A stretch of 64,000 nucleotides of DNA, from positions 176,058,578 to 176,122,577 of the forward strand of contig BTPG01000005.1 of assembly GCA_036245525.1 (NCBI GenBank), given 5' to 3'. This document shows, piece after piece, positions 29,570 to 39,185 of the stretch (within the stretch, counting starts at the first letter, position 1; each line of letters begins with the position of its first letter). Origin of the DNA: Semisulcospira habei (lineage: Eukaryota > Mollusca > Gastropoda > Semisulcospiridae). The position numbers and the translations under genes are program-made. The notes under the pieces are model-generated. The model did no database searches. It was not told the origin of the DNA and saw only the letters and a program-made list of their open reading frames with translations.

Positions 29570-29869
29570 TGATGCACGGCAGTAATCAGTAAAACCACTG
29601 CGGTTCAGCTATGACAGATAAGCAAACCTATATGGCCATAATGAATATTTCCGTCATATGTTCTTAGAGATGGACGTCATTTTATTTTGACAGCTTCAGC
29701 AGTTGGTGACAAGATTCCATGTTTATTTATTATCGAGTCTTAACCAAAGTCTTTAAGGATGAATCAAAATGGCAGTCGTACGTCAGTGAACCGGTCACAC
29801 TGGATGTACGTCTGTCTCTCTATTCGCTAGCGGGCAGCGAATCGAGGTGACAACCAACACGTGAAATAA
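29570..29869. other. No gene seen
   Basis: AT-rich DNA without recognisable signal. Confidence 0.35.
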
Positions 29870-30060
29870 TTGACTCCCTCACTGCCAAGGAAAAGTGACC
29901 ACAATCCTACTACAAGAGGCATAGATCCTCATGAGCCCCCAGCATTTTCAGGGGCTGAGGAGGATTTATGCCTCTTGCCGACCTCATTTTGTGTCTGTTC
30001 CTTGTGCGGATGGGGTTCTTCGGCGTGGAGTTTACAATGATCTCAGAGACAAAGCTTGGT
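29870..30060. repeat. Family A hairpin element
   Basis: TTGACTCCCTCACTGCCAAG, then the core 29912-29979 (AAGAGGCATAGATCCTCATG against CTGAGGAGGATTTATGCCTC), then GACCTCATTTTGTGTCTGTT and CTTGTGCGGATGGGG. The apex CCCAGCATTTTCAGGGG is a re-paired variant. Confidence 0.8.
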
Positions 30061-30551
30061 TGCACTCAGTCGTAGTCGAATTTACCGTTCAGACCAAGTC
30101 AGAGGCAAGGCTCACAATAATGATCAATTATTTGTTATCCCACTGTCGGCGAGGATTCCTGTGATCTTTACTCATGTCTTTTATGCATGGTTTTAAATTT
30201 GTGTCGCCCGTGTGTCTGATGACGTCAAGTTCTTTATCGTGTTCCGTGACCATGCCCTACGTTCCAGGATTTTGCGACCGTGTGGCATGTGAAACCATAC
30301 GCTGAGACCAGGGCCACATTGGACGTAAATTCATGCACAACATTGCAGCTGAACGCAGTAGAGCAGTGTTGAAATCAAAGCAGAACTCGATAAAGAATTG
30401 TGACGACTTATTTGCGGCACTTTTTGTTATGGAGGCTCTTTCAGGGTTATTATAAGAAAAACCGAAGGAAGCAAAACGCTTGATTAGGCTCTATCGATTC
30501 AATCCAACCGTTAAGCCGGCATGACAATATTCATACGGCAGTGGGATAAAC
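30061..30551. other. No gene seen
   Basis: Mixed DNA with short non-descript frames. Confidence 0.35.
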
Positions 30552-30665
30552 ACATTAAACCACGAGTGGTGTTGATGTACGAGCATCAACTTGATTTTGA
30601 TACACAGCAATTCAAAAGCAAGTCAGTCTTGGCCCATAAATCAACACCACTGATGGTTTAAAATA
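30552..30665. repeat. Long-loop hairpin
   Basis: AACCACGAGTGGTGTTGAT pairs with ATCAACACCACTGATGGTT. The outer ATTAAACC/GGTTTAAAAT extends it. The middle is about 70 bp and only partly paired. Single copy. Confidence 0.6.
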
Positions 30666-31215
30666 ATTATACTGGTTACAGAGCGTGGCCGCCACTCAAT
30701 TAACACGCAGGAGACACTGCGGCAACATTCAGTCTCTTCAATTAAGGCATGGATTCACTGCGTCCCGGACTGTAGCGCCAGAAGCTAATGAGAAAATAAT
30801 ATTATTTGAATAGAATCTTAATCAGTTATTTTTATTTATTTATATATATAAGGAGACACACTATTCAAACTATATTTATGTAATCACACTTTGCCTGTCG
30901 GGTTATTATATATCACTTCATATATTGCCTGTTTCATAAGTCTATTACTATATAGTAATACTAATAGACTTATGGATGTTGTTATGTAAAGCGTCACTGG
31001 TGTTTTGTGCGCTGTAATTTACACATGTAACGTATAAATTATGTATTATTTTGCTTACAGATTTGTTGTAATAGGGCCTTTAAATGTATAATATGTTGAA
31101 CAGAGAATAGATTTTGAACACTCGCCGCATTTTCTAAGACTGAGCTGACCCACCTTTCCGTCTGAACCCATATGACGTGACCCTACGGCCGCTTTGTTCA
31201 AAGTTTGGTGGTGTC
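30666..31215. other. AT-rich sequence with one short hairpin
   Basis: TAAGTCTATTACTATATAGT..AATAGACTTA at 30939-30974 folds into a near-perfect 17 bp stem. No gene is seen. Confidence 0.5.
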
Positions 31216-31371
31216 ACCTAACCACTATGTTCCAGTTGCAGGAGGTGCATCGACCATGATAATTCAAGGGTAGTGCCAGATTAGCTTGGCGCCTTCAGGC
31301 GCCAAGCTAATCTGGCACTACCCTTGAATTATCATTATCGTTCCATCTCCTGCTGGGGCTAAATGGGTGAA
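31216..31371. repeat. Family B hairpin MITE, perfect central stem
   Basis: ATGATAATTCAAGGGTAGTG and GCCAGATTAGCTTGGCGCC fold on a TTCA apex with full pairing. The outer ends CTAACCACTATG and GGGGCTAAATGGGTGAA are diverged. The 3' arm has ATTATCG for ATGGTCG. Confidence 0.88.
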
Positions 31372-31594
31372 TCCAACACTTTGCCGGCAGAAAAGCTCAA
31401 GGACAATAGTCTGTGACCGCCACCCCGTGGTCATGTAGGAGACAACAGGACAGCAGTCAAATCTCTTTCCGAGCAAAAAGCATAGATTCAGTTGGAGGAG
31501 CTCATGAGAACTATGTGGTCTCGCAGAAAAGAGCCGAGCCTATTTGCATCTGAATTTTTAGATGTTGAAATTTGTCGGGGTTGCAATATAATTT
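31372..31594. repeat. Decayed family A remnant
   Basis: ACTTTGCCGGCAGAAAAGC.. and AGCAAAAAGCATAGATTC..GAGCTCATGAGAACTATGTG follow the order of family A with the inner core mostly lost. Confidence 0.45.
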
Positions 31595-31664
31595 GTGCGA
31601 TGATCTGCGATTTTGGACCGCACGCCTTGAAGTCGTAAGGTCCAGAAACACAGAACAGCACACA
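31595..31664. repeat. Family H hairpin
   Basis: GTGCGATGATCTGCGATTTT pairs with TAAGGTCCAGAAACACAGAA, CAGCACAC. GGACCGCACGCC at the apex is diverged. Confidence 0.7.
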
Positions 31665-32117
31665 GATGCCACGCAGCATCCGGGAAATGAATTTCACCGG
31701 ACAAACCAGACACTGATGCGAAAAGAAGGGAGAAATGAGCAGACCGGACTATTTCTAGAACGTTCTTCGAAAAAGGAACGCAGATGTAAATCATAGGCTC
31801 TTACAGTCAAGAGTTATGCATCGCACTAAAGAAAGAAAAGTAGATCATTGCATTTTTGTATCTGTGTCCGTGTAATAGATTTCATGAATTGTGTTGCAGT
31901 TGTATTTTTCAAGCGTACTTCTACCTTTGTCGGGATCGTCTATTCAAATATTACATGACAACACTGAGACTGGACTGATCTCTGAATTCTAATAAAATAT
32001 TTTGCTAATGGCTGGTGCTAAAATATAGAATGATACAATTCTTTGAAGCAGAAACACAGATGAATACGCAGTCAAATATGTTCAACAGATTGGACTGAGC
32101 TGTGATGATTCTGTCTA
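31665..32117. other. No gene seen
   Basis: AT-rich, no recognisable frame or repeat. Confidence 0.35.
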
Positions 32118-32195
32118 AATATACTGACAAGCAAAAGAAATACGACATTTTTGGATTTCGAAATTGTCGCATTTCTTTTGCTCGTCAGTATACAT
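32118..32195. repeat. Family K hairpin, near perfect
   Basis: TATACTGACAAGCAAAAGAA and ATACGACATTT pair with AAATTGTCGCATTTCTTTTG and CTCGTCAGTATA. Confidence 0.85.
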
Positions 32196-32460
32196 CCAGT
32201 CGCGTGGAAAGATTGGTTAAAGAAGCTAGAAAAGCCGACAGTCTAACACTATGGTGTTGGACTTTTTTGTTTCTTTTCATTATACAGGTCTGACCTCAAA
32301 CGTGTTATGACGTCTTATGAAAGTTTGTGGCTGTTGCACATGTATGCATTTTACTTCTTCCATACTGGACTGGCGCGCGACGTCTGAAACAGGTCGACGA
32401 CCGCTGGTCAAATGTTCTGTCCTTGAAGGGTACAATTTGTCAGCTAGTCCCGTTCCGGTC

Positions 32461-32527
32461 TGCAAGAGGCATAGATTCTCATGAGCCCCTGCAGTCGCAG
32501 GGGCTCATGAGAATATACGCCTCTTGC
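32461..32527. repeat. Family A hairpin core
   Basis: GCAAGAGGCATAGATTCTCA pairs with TGAGAATATACGCCTCTTGC. TTCTCA/TGAGAA is a matched change. The apex CCCCTGCAGTCGCAGGGG is perfect. Confidence 0.9.
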
Positions 32528-32626
32528 TGATAACTTGCTGGTCCTTTCACTTCTATGTTCAGACGAAGATAGTCTGATGTACGGTCCTTGCGGGGTACTG
32601 TTCGTCATTTAGACTCATTTCAGATA

Positions 32627-32692
32627 CAAGAGGCAAAGATTCTCATGAGACCCTGCAGCCGCAGGGGCTCATGATAATCTATGCCTCTTGCT
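32627..32692. repeat. Family A hairpin core, second of a close pair
   Basis: ACAAGAGGCAAAGATTCTCA pairs with TGATAATCTATGCCTCTTGC around CCCTGCAGCCGCAGGGG. It lies 100 bp from the previous core and both have the TTCTCA variant. Confidence 0.88.
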
Positions 32693-33326
32693 GACACTGA
32701 CATACCGCTGGGTTTTCACTCTCAGTTCCTCAGGGGAAGACGGTCCACGCGCCTAACTCTGCACAGGATTACACACCAGCGTGAAGCTAGCGTCATCAAA
32801 GTTGTATACGCGGTCCGCTGGCATTTAGCAGGGGTCTCCAATGACACAGGCAGACCCGGAAGAATCAGAGACCAGGAAAGATTCGCTGGACTGATTGTCC
32901 AGAAATACTACTTTTACCTAGCCACTAGCGTGGTACCTGTAGGGGGCCAGTCTGGGTTCACGGCAGTTCATCAAGTTTCTTCTCGTCTGACGCATCGAAT
33001 AAATTCCTTGAATGCCAAAGTCCGTTAGTTCTCCTTCTTCCATTGAGTGGCGACCATCAGCATGCTGATTATTACACCGCTATTTGTCTCTAAAACCTTC
33101 CCGAGTCTTGCTATATATAACACCCGTCCGTCTTAAAAAGCAACAGTGACGTTAATGAGGGGAGAGAAATCAATTAGAGACATGAATCCTCTTAATCTCC
33201 CTTGCATGTTTATGACTGAAAACCCTTTCGCCTTCGAAAAGCAGGGTTATTAACCCATGGATCACAGATTTCCCCAGGGATTACGATTTCGCGTAGGAAA
33301 CCACTGCACACTGATCGACATTCGCG
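32693..33326. other. No credible gene
   Basis: A frame of about 115 codons on the plus strand (32681-33028) begins inside the hairpin and has no domain I know. No splice context. Treated as non-coding. Confidence 0.4.
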
Positions 33327-33366
33327 GGGGGGGGGGGGGGGGGGGGGGGGGGGGAGGGGGGGGGGG
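33327..33366. repeat. Poly(G) tract
   Basis: Nearly 40 G with one A. Assembly length is unreliable, and the proline-rich minus-strand frame is an artefact. Confidence 0.9.
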
Positions 33367-33737
33367 AAGAAGATAAGGATTTCATCCCAAAGTGTACCGT
33401 ATTGTTTGGAGCTCACATGCGCTTTTCTTCTAGGGACATTCAGAGTTCATGTTCATATTTTTAAGCTTATCTTTCTGATCCATTTCCCTCCTCACTAATC
33501 CAAGCTCTGAACAAAACACATCGGCGCACACAAAAATGGCGCTTCCCGCCGATCTGTATGCTCTGTGAGAATAGCACGAGCAGCAAAATGACGTCACTAT
33601 AAGCTTCTCGTCATGGCATCGCTAGTCCCACGACGCCGTGTACACATTGACGAATTTGATGTCAATTCAGAAACATTGTATAACACTGACATCTGGTGCT
33701 TCGCGACAAAATTTGGAACATTGTGTAACACTGACGT
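33367..33737. other. No gene seen
   Basis: GAACATTGTGTAACACTGAC and GAAACATTGTATAACACTGA occur 46 bp apart (33672 and 33718), a short direct repeat. No coding signal. Confidence 0.4.
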
Positions 33738-33862
33738 GTTTGGCGTCTTTACGTCATCGTCGCTGTCTGATCCTTCTGTAGAAGTCGAGAATTCTTCAAT
33801 TTTTTTTCTGCAATGATTTGCTTTTTACAAATAAAGCTGAAAAGGTACAAAGCTGGCTAAAG
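33738..33862 (+). repeat. Dispersed repeat (family S)
   Basis: TTTACGTCATCGTCGCTGTC, AGAAGTCGAGAATT and GGTACAAAGCTGGCTAA recur in the same order at 35917-36040. No coding content or ends identified. Confidence 0.6.
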
Positions 33863-33872
33863 TGACGCCAGC

Positions 33873-33981
33873 AAAAGACTTCGATCATCGTGAGCCCCAG
33901 GTGTGGAGGGGGAGGCTGGGTGTGGGGCGGAGGGGCGGGGGGGGGGGGCAGGGGGGCCTCATGTAGATCTATGTCTCTTGC
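33873..33981. repeat. Family A core disrupted by a G-tract
   Basis: GACTTCGATCATCGTGAGCC is separated from CCTCATGTAGATCTATGTCT by a G-rich block of about 55 bp (33905-33955). The G-tract occupies the normal apex (CCCCCGC/GCGGGGG), suggesting expansion of the apical G/C run. Confidence 0.65.
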
Positions 33982-34123
33982 ATTTGGATCGCGCTACCTT
34001 TTCTCGGCAGTGAAGGGGTTAATTTCTGTTTTACGTCACCCCGCATATGATGAGATAAGGGACCGTCGTTTGAAATGGACATTTTTTAAATTGACTTTTG
34101 CAGTTTTTTTTTTTTCTCTTGAT

Positions 34124-34337
34124 TTAATTCATTCTACCCCAGACACACCACAGCAAAATAAGGATCGACCATGATAGTTCAAGGGTGATGCCAGAATAGC
34201 TTGGCGCCTATGGGCGCCAAGCTATTCTGGCATCACCCTTGAACTATCATGGCTGATCTGTGTCCTGCACTAGAGGGCAGTCTTCAGAAAACAATGGCAA
34301 AGTTTGGGGATTTCGGTGTTGGGGTACAATGAGTTAA
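34124..34337. repeat. Family C hairpin MITE, complete with TTAA ends
   Basis: TTAATTCATTCTACCCCAGA and GGGGTACAATGAGTTAA bound it. The central stem is perfectly paired around CTATGGG (core GCCAGAATAGCTTGGCGCC, outer ATGATAGTTCAAGGGTGATG). Confidence 0.92.
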
Positions 34338-34408
34338 AAGAGAAAAAAAATGTACAAAAGATCCTGGGGTGGGGGGGGGGGGAGGGCGGGGGATATTATT
34401 GACAGGAA

Positions 34409-34475
34409 ATCTAGAGACATAAACCCTCATGAGCCCCCGCGGACGCGTTGGCTCATGAGGGTTTATGTCTCTTGC
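34409..34475. repeat. Family A core with compensated stem
   Basis: AGAGACATAAACCCTCATGA pairs with TCATGAGGGTTTATGTCTCT perfectly, although the consensus is GGCATAGATCCTCATGA. Several positions have changed on both arms together. The apex CGCGGACGCG also differs. Confidence 0.92.
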
Positions 34476-34686
34476 ATTAGGGTGTCACTTTGTCACTTTG
34501 TGTCTGTCTGTCTGTCTGTCTGTCTGCGTTCCCGGCAATGCGGGGGGTTAATTGACTATGTAGTCTGCAGCACAGGAAGTGAGAGGATCTCACAGATGTT
34601 TCCCAACAGTGGCAGAACAGGTTTCCACGTCCCGCCCCTTTCAGCTCAGTCCAGTGAGCTATGTCCAGCTTATTTATGATAGGTCT

Positions 34687-34775
34687 TTAACCCCTTGACT
34701 ACTGGGGCAAGGCGAACGCTACCCATCTGCAAGAAACATAATTCCTCATGAGCCCCCGCAGTCGTATTTCTTTTG
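34687..34775. repeat. Chimeric remnant of families F, A and K
   Basis: TTAACCCCTTGACTACTGGG..GAACGCTACC resembles family F. It runs into CATCTGCAAGAAACATA..TCATGAGCCCCCGCAG (left arm of family A), which is cut and joined to GTATTTCTTTTGCTTTTCAG (family K-like arm). Confidence 0.55.
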
Positions 34776-34799
34776 CTTTTCAGTACAGACTGCATGTTT

Positions 34800-35012
34800 T
34801 TTTGTGTTTTTTTTAGGGGGGTGGGGAGGGGGTGAGGTGGCGGGGTGGCGGGGGGGGGGGGGGGGGGGGGGGTGGCGGGATGTTGTTCTTGTGGAAACAA
34901 GGATCCATTTGTTGCGGTGTTGAATAACACGAAAGGTGTCCGTCTGGTCTGTCTGTCTGTGTATTTGCTGACGTTTCATGGTGTTCAGTCCAAATTTATC
35001 CGACAACCAGTT
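34800..35012. repeat. G-rich direct repeat, copy 1
   Basis: The G-tract 34817-34875 is followed by GATCCATTTGTTGCGGTGTT and ATTTGCTGACG..TTATCCGACAACCAG. The same blocks recur at 35150-35300. Confidence 0.6.
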
Positions 35013-35109
35013 TTGCAACGTTCCTTTGAGAGAAAGCTTTCGGCAAAGTCAGTTAGTATGGGAGTGTGTATTTGTCAAAGATGGTTGTCTATGTGTGACT
35101 GCGTTATTT

Positions 35110-35300
35110 CTTTAGGGGTCTTTCTTCTTCTGCTTCTTCTTCTTCTTCTTCTTTGGGGGGAGGGGTGGGGGCGTCGGGGACGGGGGTGGGGAGGGGTGGG
35201 GGCGGAATAGTTGAAAATGAGAATCCATTAGTTGCGGTATTTGCTGTGAATTTGCTGACGAGATCTTTTTCTGTCACCCAGATTTGTCCGACAACCACTC
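35110..35300. repeat. (TTC)n and G-rich direct repeat, copy 2
   Basis: (TTC)n at 35124-35152 leads into G-rich DNA, GAATCCATTAGTTGCGGTAT, AATTTGCTGACGAG and TTGTCCGACAACCA. It forms a diverged direct repeat of 34800-35012. Confidence 0.6.
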
Positions 35301-35306
35301 TAAATT

Positions 35307-35407
35307 GTGTGCTGGCCTGTGACCTTGGACTTTACGGCTTCCAGCGGTAAGGTCCAAAGTCACAGACCCATTAGAACTGTAAGGTCCAAAATCACAGACC
35401 CGCACAC
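35307..35407. repeat. Family H hairpin with duplicated right arm
   Basis: GTGCTGGCCTGTGACCTTGG is followed by GGTAAGGTCCAAAGTCACAG and again TGTAAGGTCCAAAATCACAG, closing with CCCGCACAC. CTTGG/CAAAG is a near match to the first arm only. Confidence 0.8.
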
Positions 35408-35504
35408 AATCTTGGCCGGCTGACCTTCGCAATCGTAGACTTTGTATCCGGATGGTTTTCGGCCGCTCAGTGCTGAAGGGTGAAAATGTACCCGGGGATC
35501 CCCT

Positions 35505-35548
35505 GCAAGAGGCACAGATCCTCATGAAAATCTATGTCTCTTACAGAT
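35505..35548. repeat. Family A core, collapsed
   Basis: GCAAGAGGCACAGATCCTCA is joined directly to TGAAAATCTATGTCTCTTAC. The apical GC part is gone, leaving a short hairpin. Confidence 0.75.
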
Positions 35549-35572
35549 GGACGAGACTGGAGCCGGAGGTCA

Positions 35573-35645
35573 GTTGTCGAGTGAGCTTAGTCCTGCGCCA
35601 GCCGATAAGCAAGGTGCACATGAGGATCTATGCCTCTTGGAGATG
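35573..35645. repeat. Chimera of a family L arm and a family A right arm
   Basis: GAGTGAGCTTAGTCCTGCGC and CAGCCGATAAGCAAGGTGC are the left half of family L. The sequence then switches to ACATGAGGATCTATGCCTCT, the right arm of family A (or the D apex), followed by TGGAGATG as in family D. Confidence 0.7.
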
Positions 35646-35668
35646 CACGCATATGTGAGAGAAATGCA

Positions 35669-35833
35669 TTGAATTGAATTGAATCTTTATTTTCTAAGGA
35701 TGAAGACAGTAGGCACGCAGGCCTTTTTACATGTCTGTCTTTAATAACATTTTAAATAAATATAACAGCAGAAAAGGTAACATGACAAATAAATAAAATA
35801 AAAAGAAGAGATAATAATAATAATAATAATAAT
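35669..35833 (-). mobile_element. LINE 3' end with (ATTCA)n tail
   Basis: On the minus strand, AAAGGCCTGCGTGCC..TCCTTAGAAAATAAAG followed by ATTCAATTCAATTCA is the same 3' terminus as at 13875-13950. Only about 150 bp of 3' UTR is present, ending in an (ATT)n patch. Confidence 0.8.
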
Positions 35834-35916
35834 AAATATTTCGAGAGAGAGAGAGCGAACGAGCGAGAGCGAGAATTGCGTCATAATTATTTAGAGTATG
35901 TCTGCGTGGTGACGGA

Positions 35917-36045
35917 GTTGCCTCTTTTACGTCACCGCCACTGTCTGACTTTCTCTAGAAGTCAAGGATTTTTACTGTTTCAATTCTTTTCTGAAAAAAA
36001 AATTACTAAAGAAGTTGAAAGGATACAAAGCTGGCTAACGAACTC
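35917..36045 (+). repeat. Dispersed repeat (family S)
   Basis: TTTACGTCACCGCCACTGTC, AGAAGTCAAGGATTTTT and GGATACAAAGCTGGCTAACG match 33738-33862. Confidence 0.6.
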
Positions 36046-36430
36046 GTCCAATGTCTTTATCCAAAAACTAGCTATATCCAAAATCTCAAGTTAATATGAC
36101 AAAAATTACTGACTCTAATCTGGGTCAACCGACTTTCTATAAACGGTTGTTTATGTCTTAAATGAGACATTCAATTAAAATATGCTCAGAGGTTCTCTTA
36201 GCCACCCCTTTAAGAAACTATATTGCCAAGTTTCAAGCTTGTGTGTACAGAAATATCGGAGATTCTCTTGTTTACATACATGCGCGCACACACACACATA
36301 CATACAAAAGCAGCGAGGTTAGTGTAACTAGACATGACGTAATTTTTATCTTGTTACTTCAATTGTGAGAGGTTTAGGCCTGCCCGCCTTTGACACCATG
36401 GACATGCTATTAAATTCGCCCCACCGCGAC
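36046..36430. other. No gene seen
   Basis: AT-rich DNA with a few CACA/ATAC units at 36285-36305. Confidence 0.35.
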
Positions 36431-36473
36431 CCGTCCTAAAATGTCCCTTCTATTAATAGAAGGGACTTAGAAG
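36431..36473. repeat. Short hairpin
   Basis: AAATGTCCCTTCTATT pairs with AATAGAAGGGACTT. Single copy, followed by AT-rich low complexity. Confidence 0.6.
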
Positions 36474-36490
36474 TCGAAAGAAAGAAAAAA

Positions 36491-36625
36491 CCCTTTTTTT
36501 TTCTTTTTTATTATTTTTTTTATTATTTATTTATTTATTTATTTTATTTATTTATTTATTTTATTTTATTTATTTATTTATTTATTTATTTTTTTATTTA
36601 TTTTTTTTTTTTTTTGGGGGGGGGT
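36491..36625. repeat. (TTTA)n low-complexity tract
   Basis: T-rich with many TTTA units, ending in a G-run. Confidence 0.9.
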
Positions 36626-36904
36626 ATAAATTTTGATTAGATTGTGTGATCTGAGGATTTCTTCATTTTGCGGTTACGAACGTTTCCTGTGGATTCCGGA
36701 TTTTGTCAGAAAATGGCGAGGGTGGGGGGAGGGGGGGGGGGAGGGGGGAGGTGTCTAACTAGGCACCCGCATCAAGACCTGATTCTGTGCCAAACATATC
36801 ACTTACGAGGTTACATGCGTATAGCATCGAACTTCTTTCACTTTGTGCCTATTTTGATTCAACCCTTCCTTTCGGTGTAATATATCAGGAGTCTGGACCG
36901 ACGC
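36626..36904. other. No gene; contains a G-tract
   Basis: A GGGGGGAGGGG tract at 36722-36750 and no recognisable frame. Confidence 0.4.
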
Positions 36905-37050
36905 TTAACCCGTTCAGCGCCAGTTGCACAATTTGGTCTCATCAAAAGGCATAGATCCTCATGAGCCCTCGCAACTGCGGGCGCTTATGAGAATCTATAC
37001 CTCTTGCATTTAGGTGGGTGTTCAGATTTTCTCGGCACTGAACGCGTTAA
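36905..37050. repeat. Family A hairpin MITE, short complete form with TTAA ends
   Basis: TTAACCCGTTCAGCGCCAGT (36905) and GGCACTGAACGCGTTAA (37050) bound it. The core at 36944-37008 is AAAGGCATAGATCCTCATGA on GCCCTCGCAACTGCGGGCG. This is the clearest proof that the core lies inside a TTAA-flanked unit with terminal inverted repeats. Confidence 0.9.
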
Positions 37051-37245
37051 AGTGTCTGAGTCTGCAGGAAGGCACAACTTTGCTTTTGTTCGATCTTGGA
37101 GGGCTGAGCTCGCGAGGTCGGCAATAAATCAAATGGAGCTTCACAAAGGACGTTCTTCCGCTTCGAATCTCCGTTAGTCCGCTTGTCCCTCAACTTATAC
37201 GCCAAGGGAGTTGGCAGACCGAGGTATCGAACACGAAACGTATGG
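37051..37245. other. No gene seen
   Basis: No recognisable signal. Confidence 0.3.
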
Positions 37246-37309
37246 GTGTGCTGGTCTGTCATTTTGGATCTTACGGCGTACATCCGTAAGGTCTTTAATC
37301 ACAGACTAG
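37246..37309. repeat. Family H hairpin
   Basis: GTGCTGGTCTGTCATTTTGG and ATCTTACGG pair with CCGTAAGGTCTTTAATCACA. Confidence 0.75.
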
Positions 37310-37353
37310 ACGGAGTTTAGATTTAGAAAAAAAAATGCACACAATTGTCGTAC

Positions 37354-37444
37354 TGAACCTTTAGGTGTTGGTAGCTGTTTTAGTCTCGATGATTCCTGCA
37401 GGAATCATCGCGACTAAAACAGCTACCGACACCCAAAGGGTTAA
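37354..37444. repeat. Family F hairpin MITE, near perfect
   Basis: TGAACCTTTAGGTGTTGGTA and GCTGTTTTAGTCTCGATGAT pair with ATCATCGCGACTAAAACAGC and TACCGACACCCAAAGGGTTAA. GTTTTAGTC is a matched change relative to GCCTTTCGTC. The left TTAA is diverged (TGAA). Confidence 0.88.
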
Positions 37445-37464
37445 TACTCTTCAGTGTGGCAAAT

Positions 37465-37466
<2 letters not shown>

Positions 37467-37551
<85 letters not shown>
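37467..37551. repeat. (CT)n microsatellite
   Basis: About 85 bp of CT. Confidence 0.95.
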
Positions 37552-37554
<3 letters not shown>

Positions 37555-37638
37555 AAATGAATTTCTTACCTTTTTAACCTAATGGAAGAAAATCAAAAGT
37601 TGGTTAAAGAACAGCGGTTATTTTTCGAAAACAATGGA

Positions 37639-37851
37639 TTAACCCTTTTCATCCTGACACACTACTGCTTGAAATTAATTTGACTATAATAGTTCAAGGG
37701 TGGTGCCAGAATAGATTGGCGCCTGAGGCGCCAGTTACTCTGGCACCACCCTTGAGCTAAAATGGTTGTCATCACCTAATCTGTAATGTAGCCTTCATAG
37801 AACAATAAAGCAAATTTTAAAAAAAATCAGCGTCAGGATGCAATGGGTTAA
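37639..37851. repeat. Family E hairpin MITE, complete with TTAA ends
   Basis: TTAACCCTTTTCATCCTGAC (37639) and CAGGATGCAATGGGTTAA (37851) bound it. The core GCCAGAATAGATTGGCGCC pairs with GGCGCCAGTTACTCTGGC, now mismatched. CTGTAATGTAGCCTTCATAG matches 14044-14256. Confidence 0.9.
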
Positions 37852-38241
37852 AAGCTCAGACAAAATGAGATATCGAATGTTTGTCTGGGATTTTTATCCG
37901 CTGAAACGCGTGTAAATGCGACCTAATTCTGTGTTACGTTTGTGGTTGTGTTATTCTTTTGAGAGCATGTGTGTGTTGATCATAGGAAAGACCCGATATT
38001 CGTTTGAGTTCTTTTGGATAAGAATTACTTACCTGTTAGTGTTATTCTTCTGCACGGAGAATTGCGATAAATTTTTGTTGTAAAGCGTATTTTCGCTACA
38101 ATTTATGTTATAAAGTCTGACCGACATTAGACTGGAAGGTTCAGGAAGAGTCGTGGTCGTTCTAGTGACCTCAAATATGACGTCAAAGTTGTTGGCTACA
38201 TTTCGCAACAATAATGGGATGCACATAGATGGTAGTTGAAA
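37852..38241. other. No gene seen
   Basis: AT-rich; no recognisable frame. Confidence 0.3.
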
Positions 38242-38771
38242 TGTGTAGTCAGATCTAGAGTGTATTGTTAATGAATATTAATGAGTTTTGGTTAGGTTTT
38301 TTTTCTGATTGGTTGAGTTATGTGAATTTGGTGGATTGTTCTGAAAATCTGTAATAGTATAAAAGGCGGTGTTAACGAAATACGTGTTTACATTGTGTAT
38401 GAGAGTCCCAGTGTGTCAAAAGTGTTAATGCGTTGTAGAGGAGACAGTGTATCAGCGTTGGTGCATTGTATGGGAGACGCAGTGTATCAGCATTGTGGAT
38501 GCATTGTATGAGACTGTGTACCAACGTGTGAATGTGCTGAGAGTGCATCGTGAGAATAAAATATTGTTGGAACTGTTACTCCAGTGTGGTCTACAACCTT
38601 GTGCTGAGAGTGCATCGTGAGAATAAAATATTGTTGGAACTGTTACTCCAGTGTGGTCTACAACCTTGTGCCACGTGTGACGAGTTACAGCTGAGTGAAG
38701 TTTCTTTACAAGAACCCTACGTGCGTGCGTCTGGTGTGATTGTATCATACTACGACTACGACCACCACATA
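38242..38771 (+). repeat. Candidate solo LTR
   Basis: A TATAAAAGG element at 38358-38366 is followed about 200 bp later by AATAAA (38565 and 38632) inside a perfect 67 bp tandem duplication (38534-38600 and 38601-38667). The segment could run from TGTAGT (38242) to about ACATAACG. This promoter-polyA order is LTR-like, but I see no flanking duplication, primer site or internal retrovirus-like genes. Confidence 0.35.
38534..38667. repeat. Perfect 67 bp tandem duplication
   Basis: Two identical units start at GTGCTGAGAGTGCATCGTGA, each with GAATAAAATATTGTTGGAAC. Being identical, the duplication is recent. Confidence 0.92.
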
Positions 38772-38929
38772 ACGTTCTGATTCCCGAACAAGATCATTTG
38801 AAGTGGGTTTATGCAATAATTGTTGTTGTTGAAACAGCTTTACAGACATGCGTCAGCTGCTCCCCATATAAATGATTGATGCCGGGGCCTGTGCCTGATC
38901 CGGCACGGCACAGAAGACGAAACGATGGC

Positions 38930-39185
38930 ACCGTTCAGGGGCGGGTGTGTGTGTGTGTGCGGGGGGGGGGGGGGGGGGAGGGGGTACAGGATCACAGGGG
39001 TTCCGGACCCCCCCCCCTCCCCCCACCAAAAAATGTTGAAAATACTATAACAAAGTCTTTTTGGGTTTTTTTTTGATCCCCCCCCCCTCAGCCCCCCCCA
39101 CCCCCGACGCAAAATCCTTTAAAATGCTATAACAAAGTCCCATTTTGGGGTGTTTGGACCCCCGCCCCCCCCCCCCTTTCCGTTG
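38930..39185. repeat. G-rich/C-rich dispersed repeat (family R), palindromic arrangement
   Basis: The G-tract 38961-38985 with GGGTTCCGGACCC is followed by C-runs and two copies of CTATAACAAAGTC (39045 and 39127) with TTGGG. These blocks occur inverted at 4150-4475 (GACTTTGTTCAGTATAGCAT). Confidence 0.6.

Noticed and set aside
32681..33028. 115-codon open frame
   Set aside because: It starts within the right arm of a family A hairpin and has no domain.
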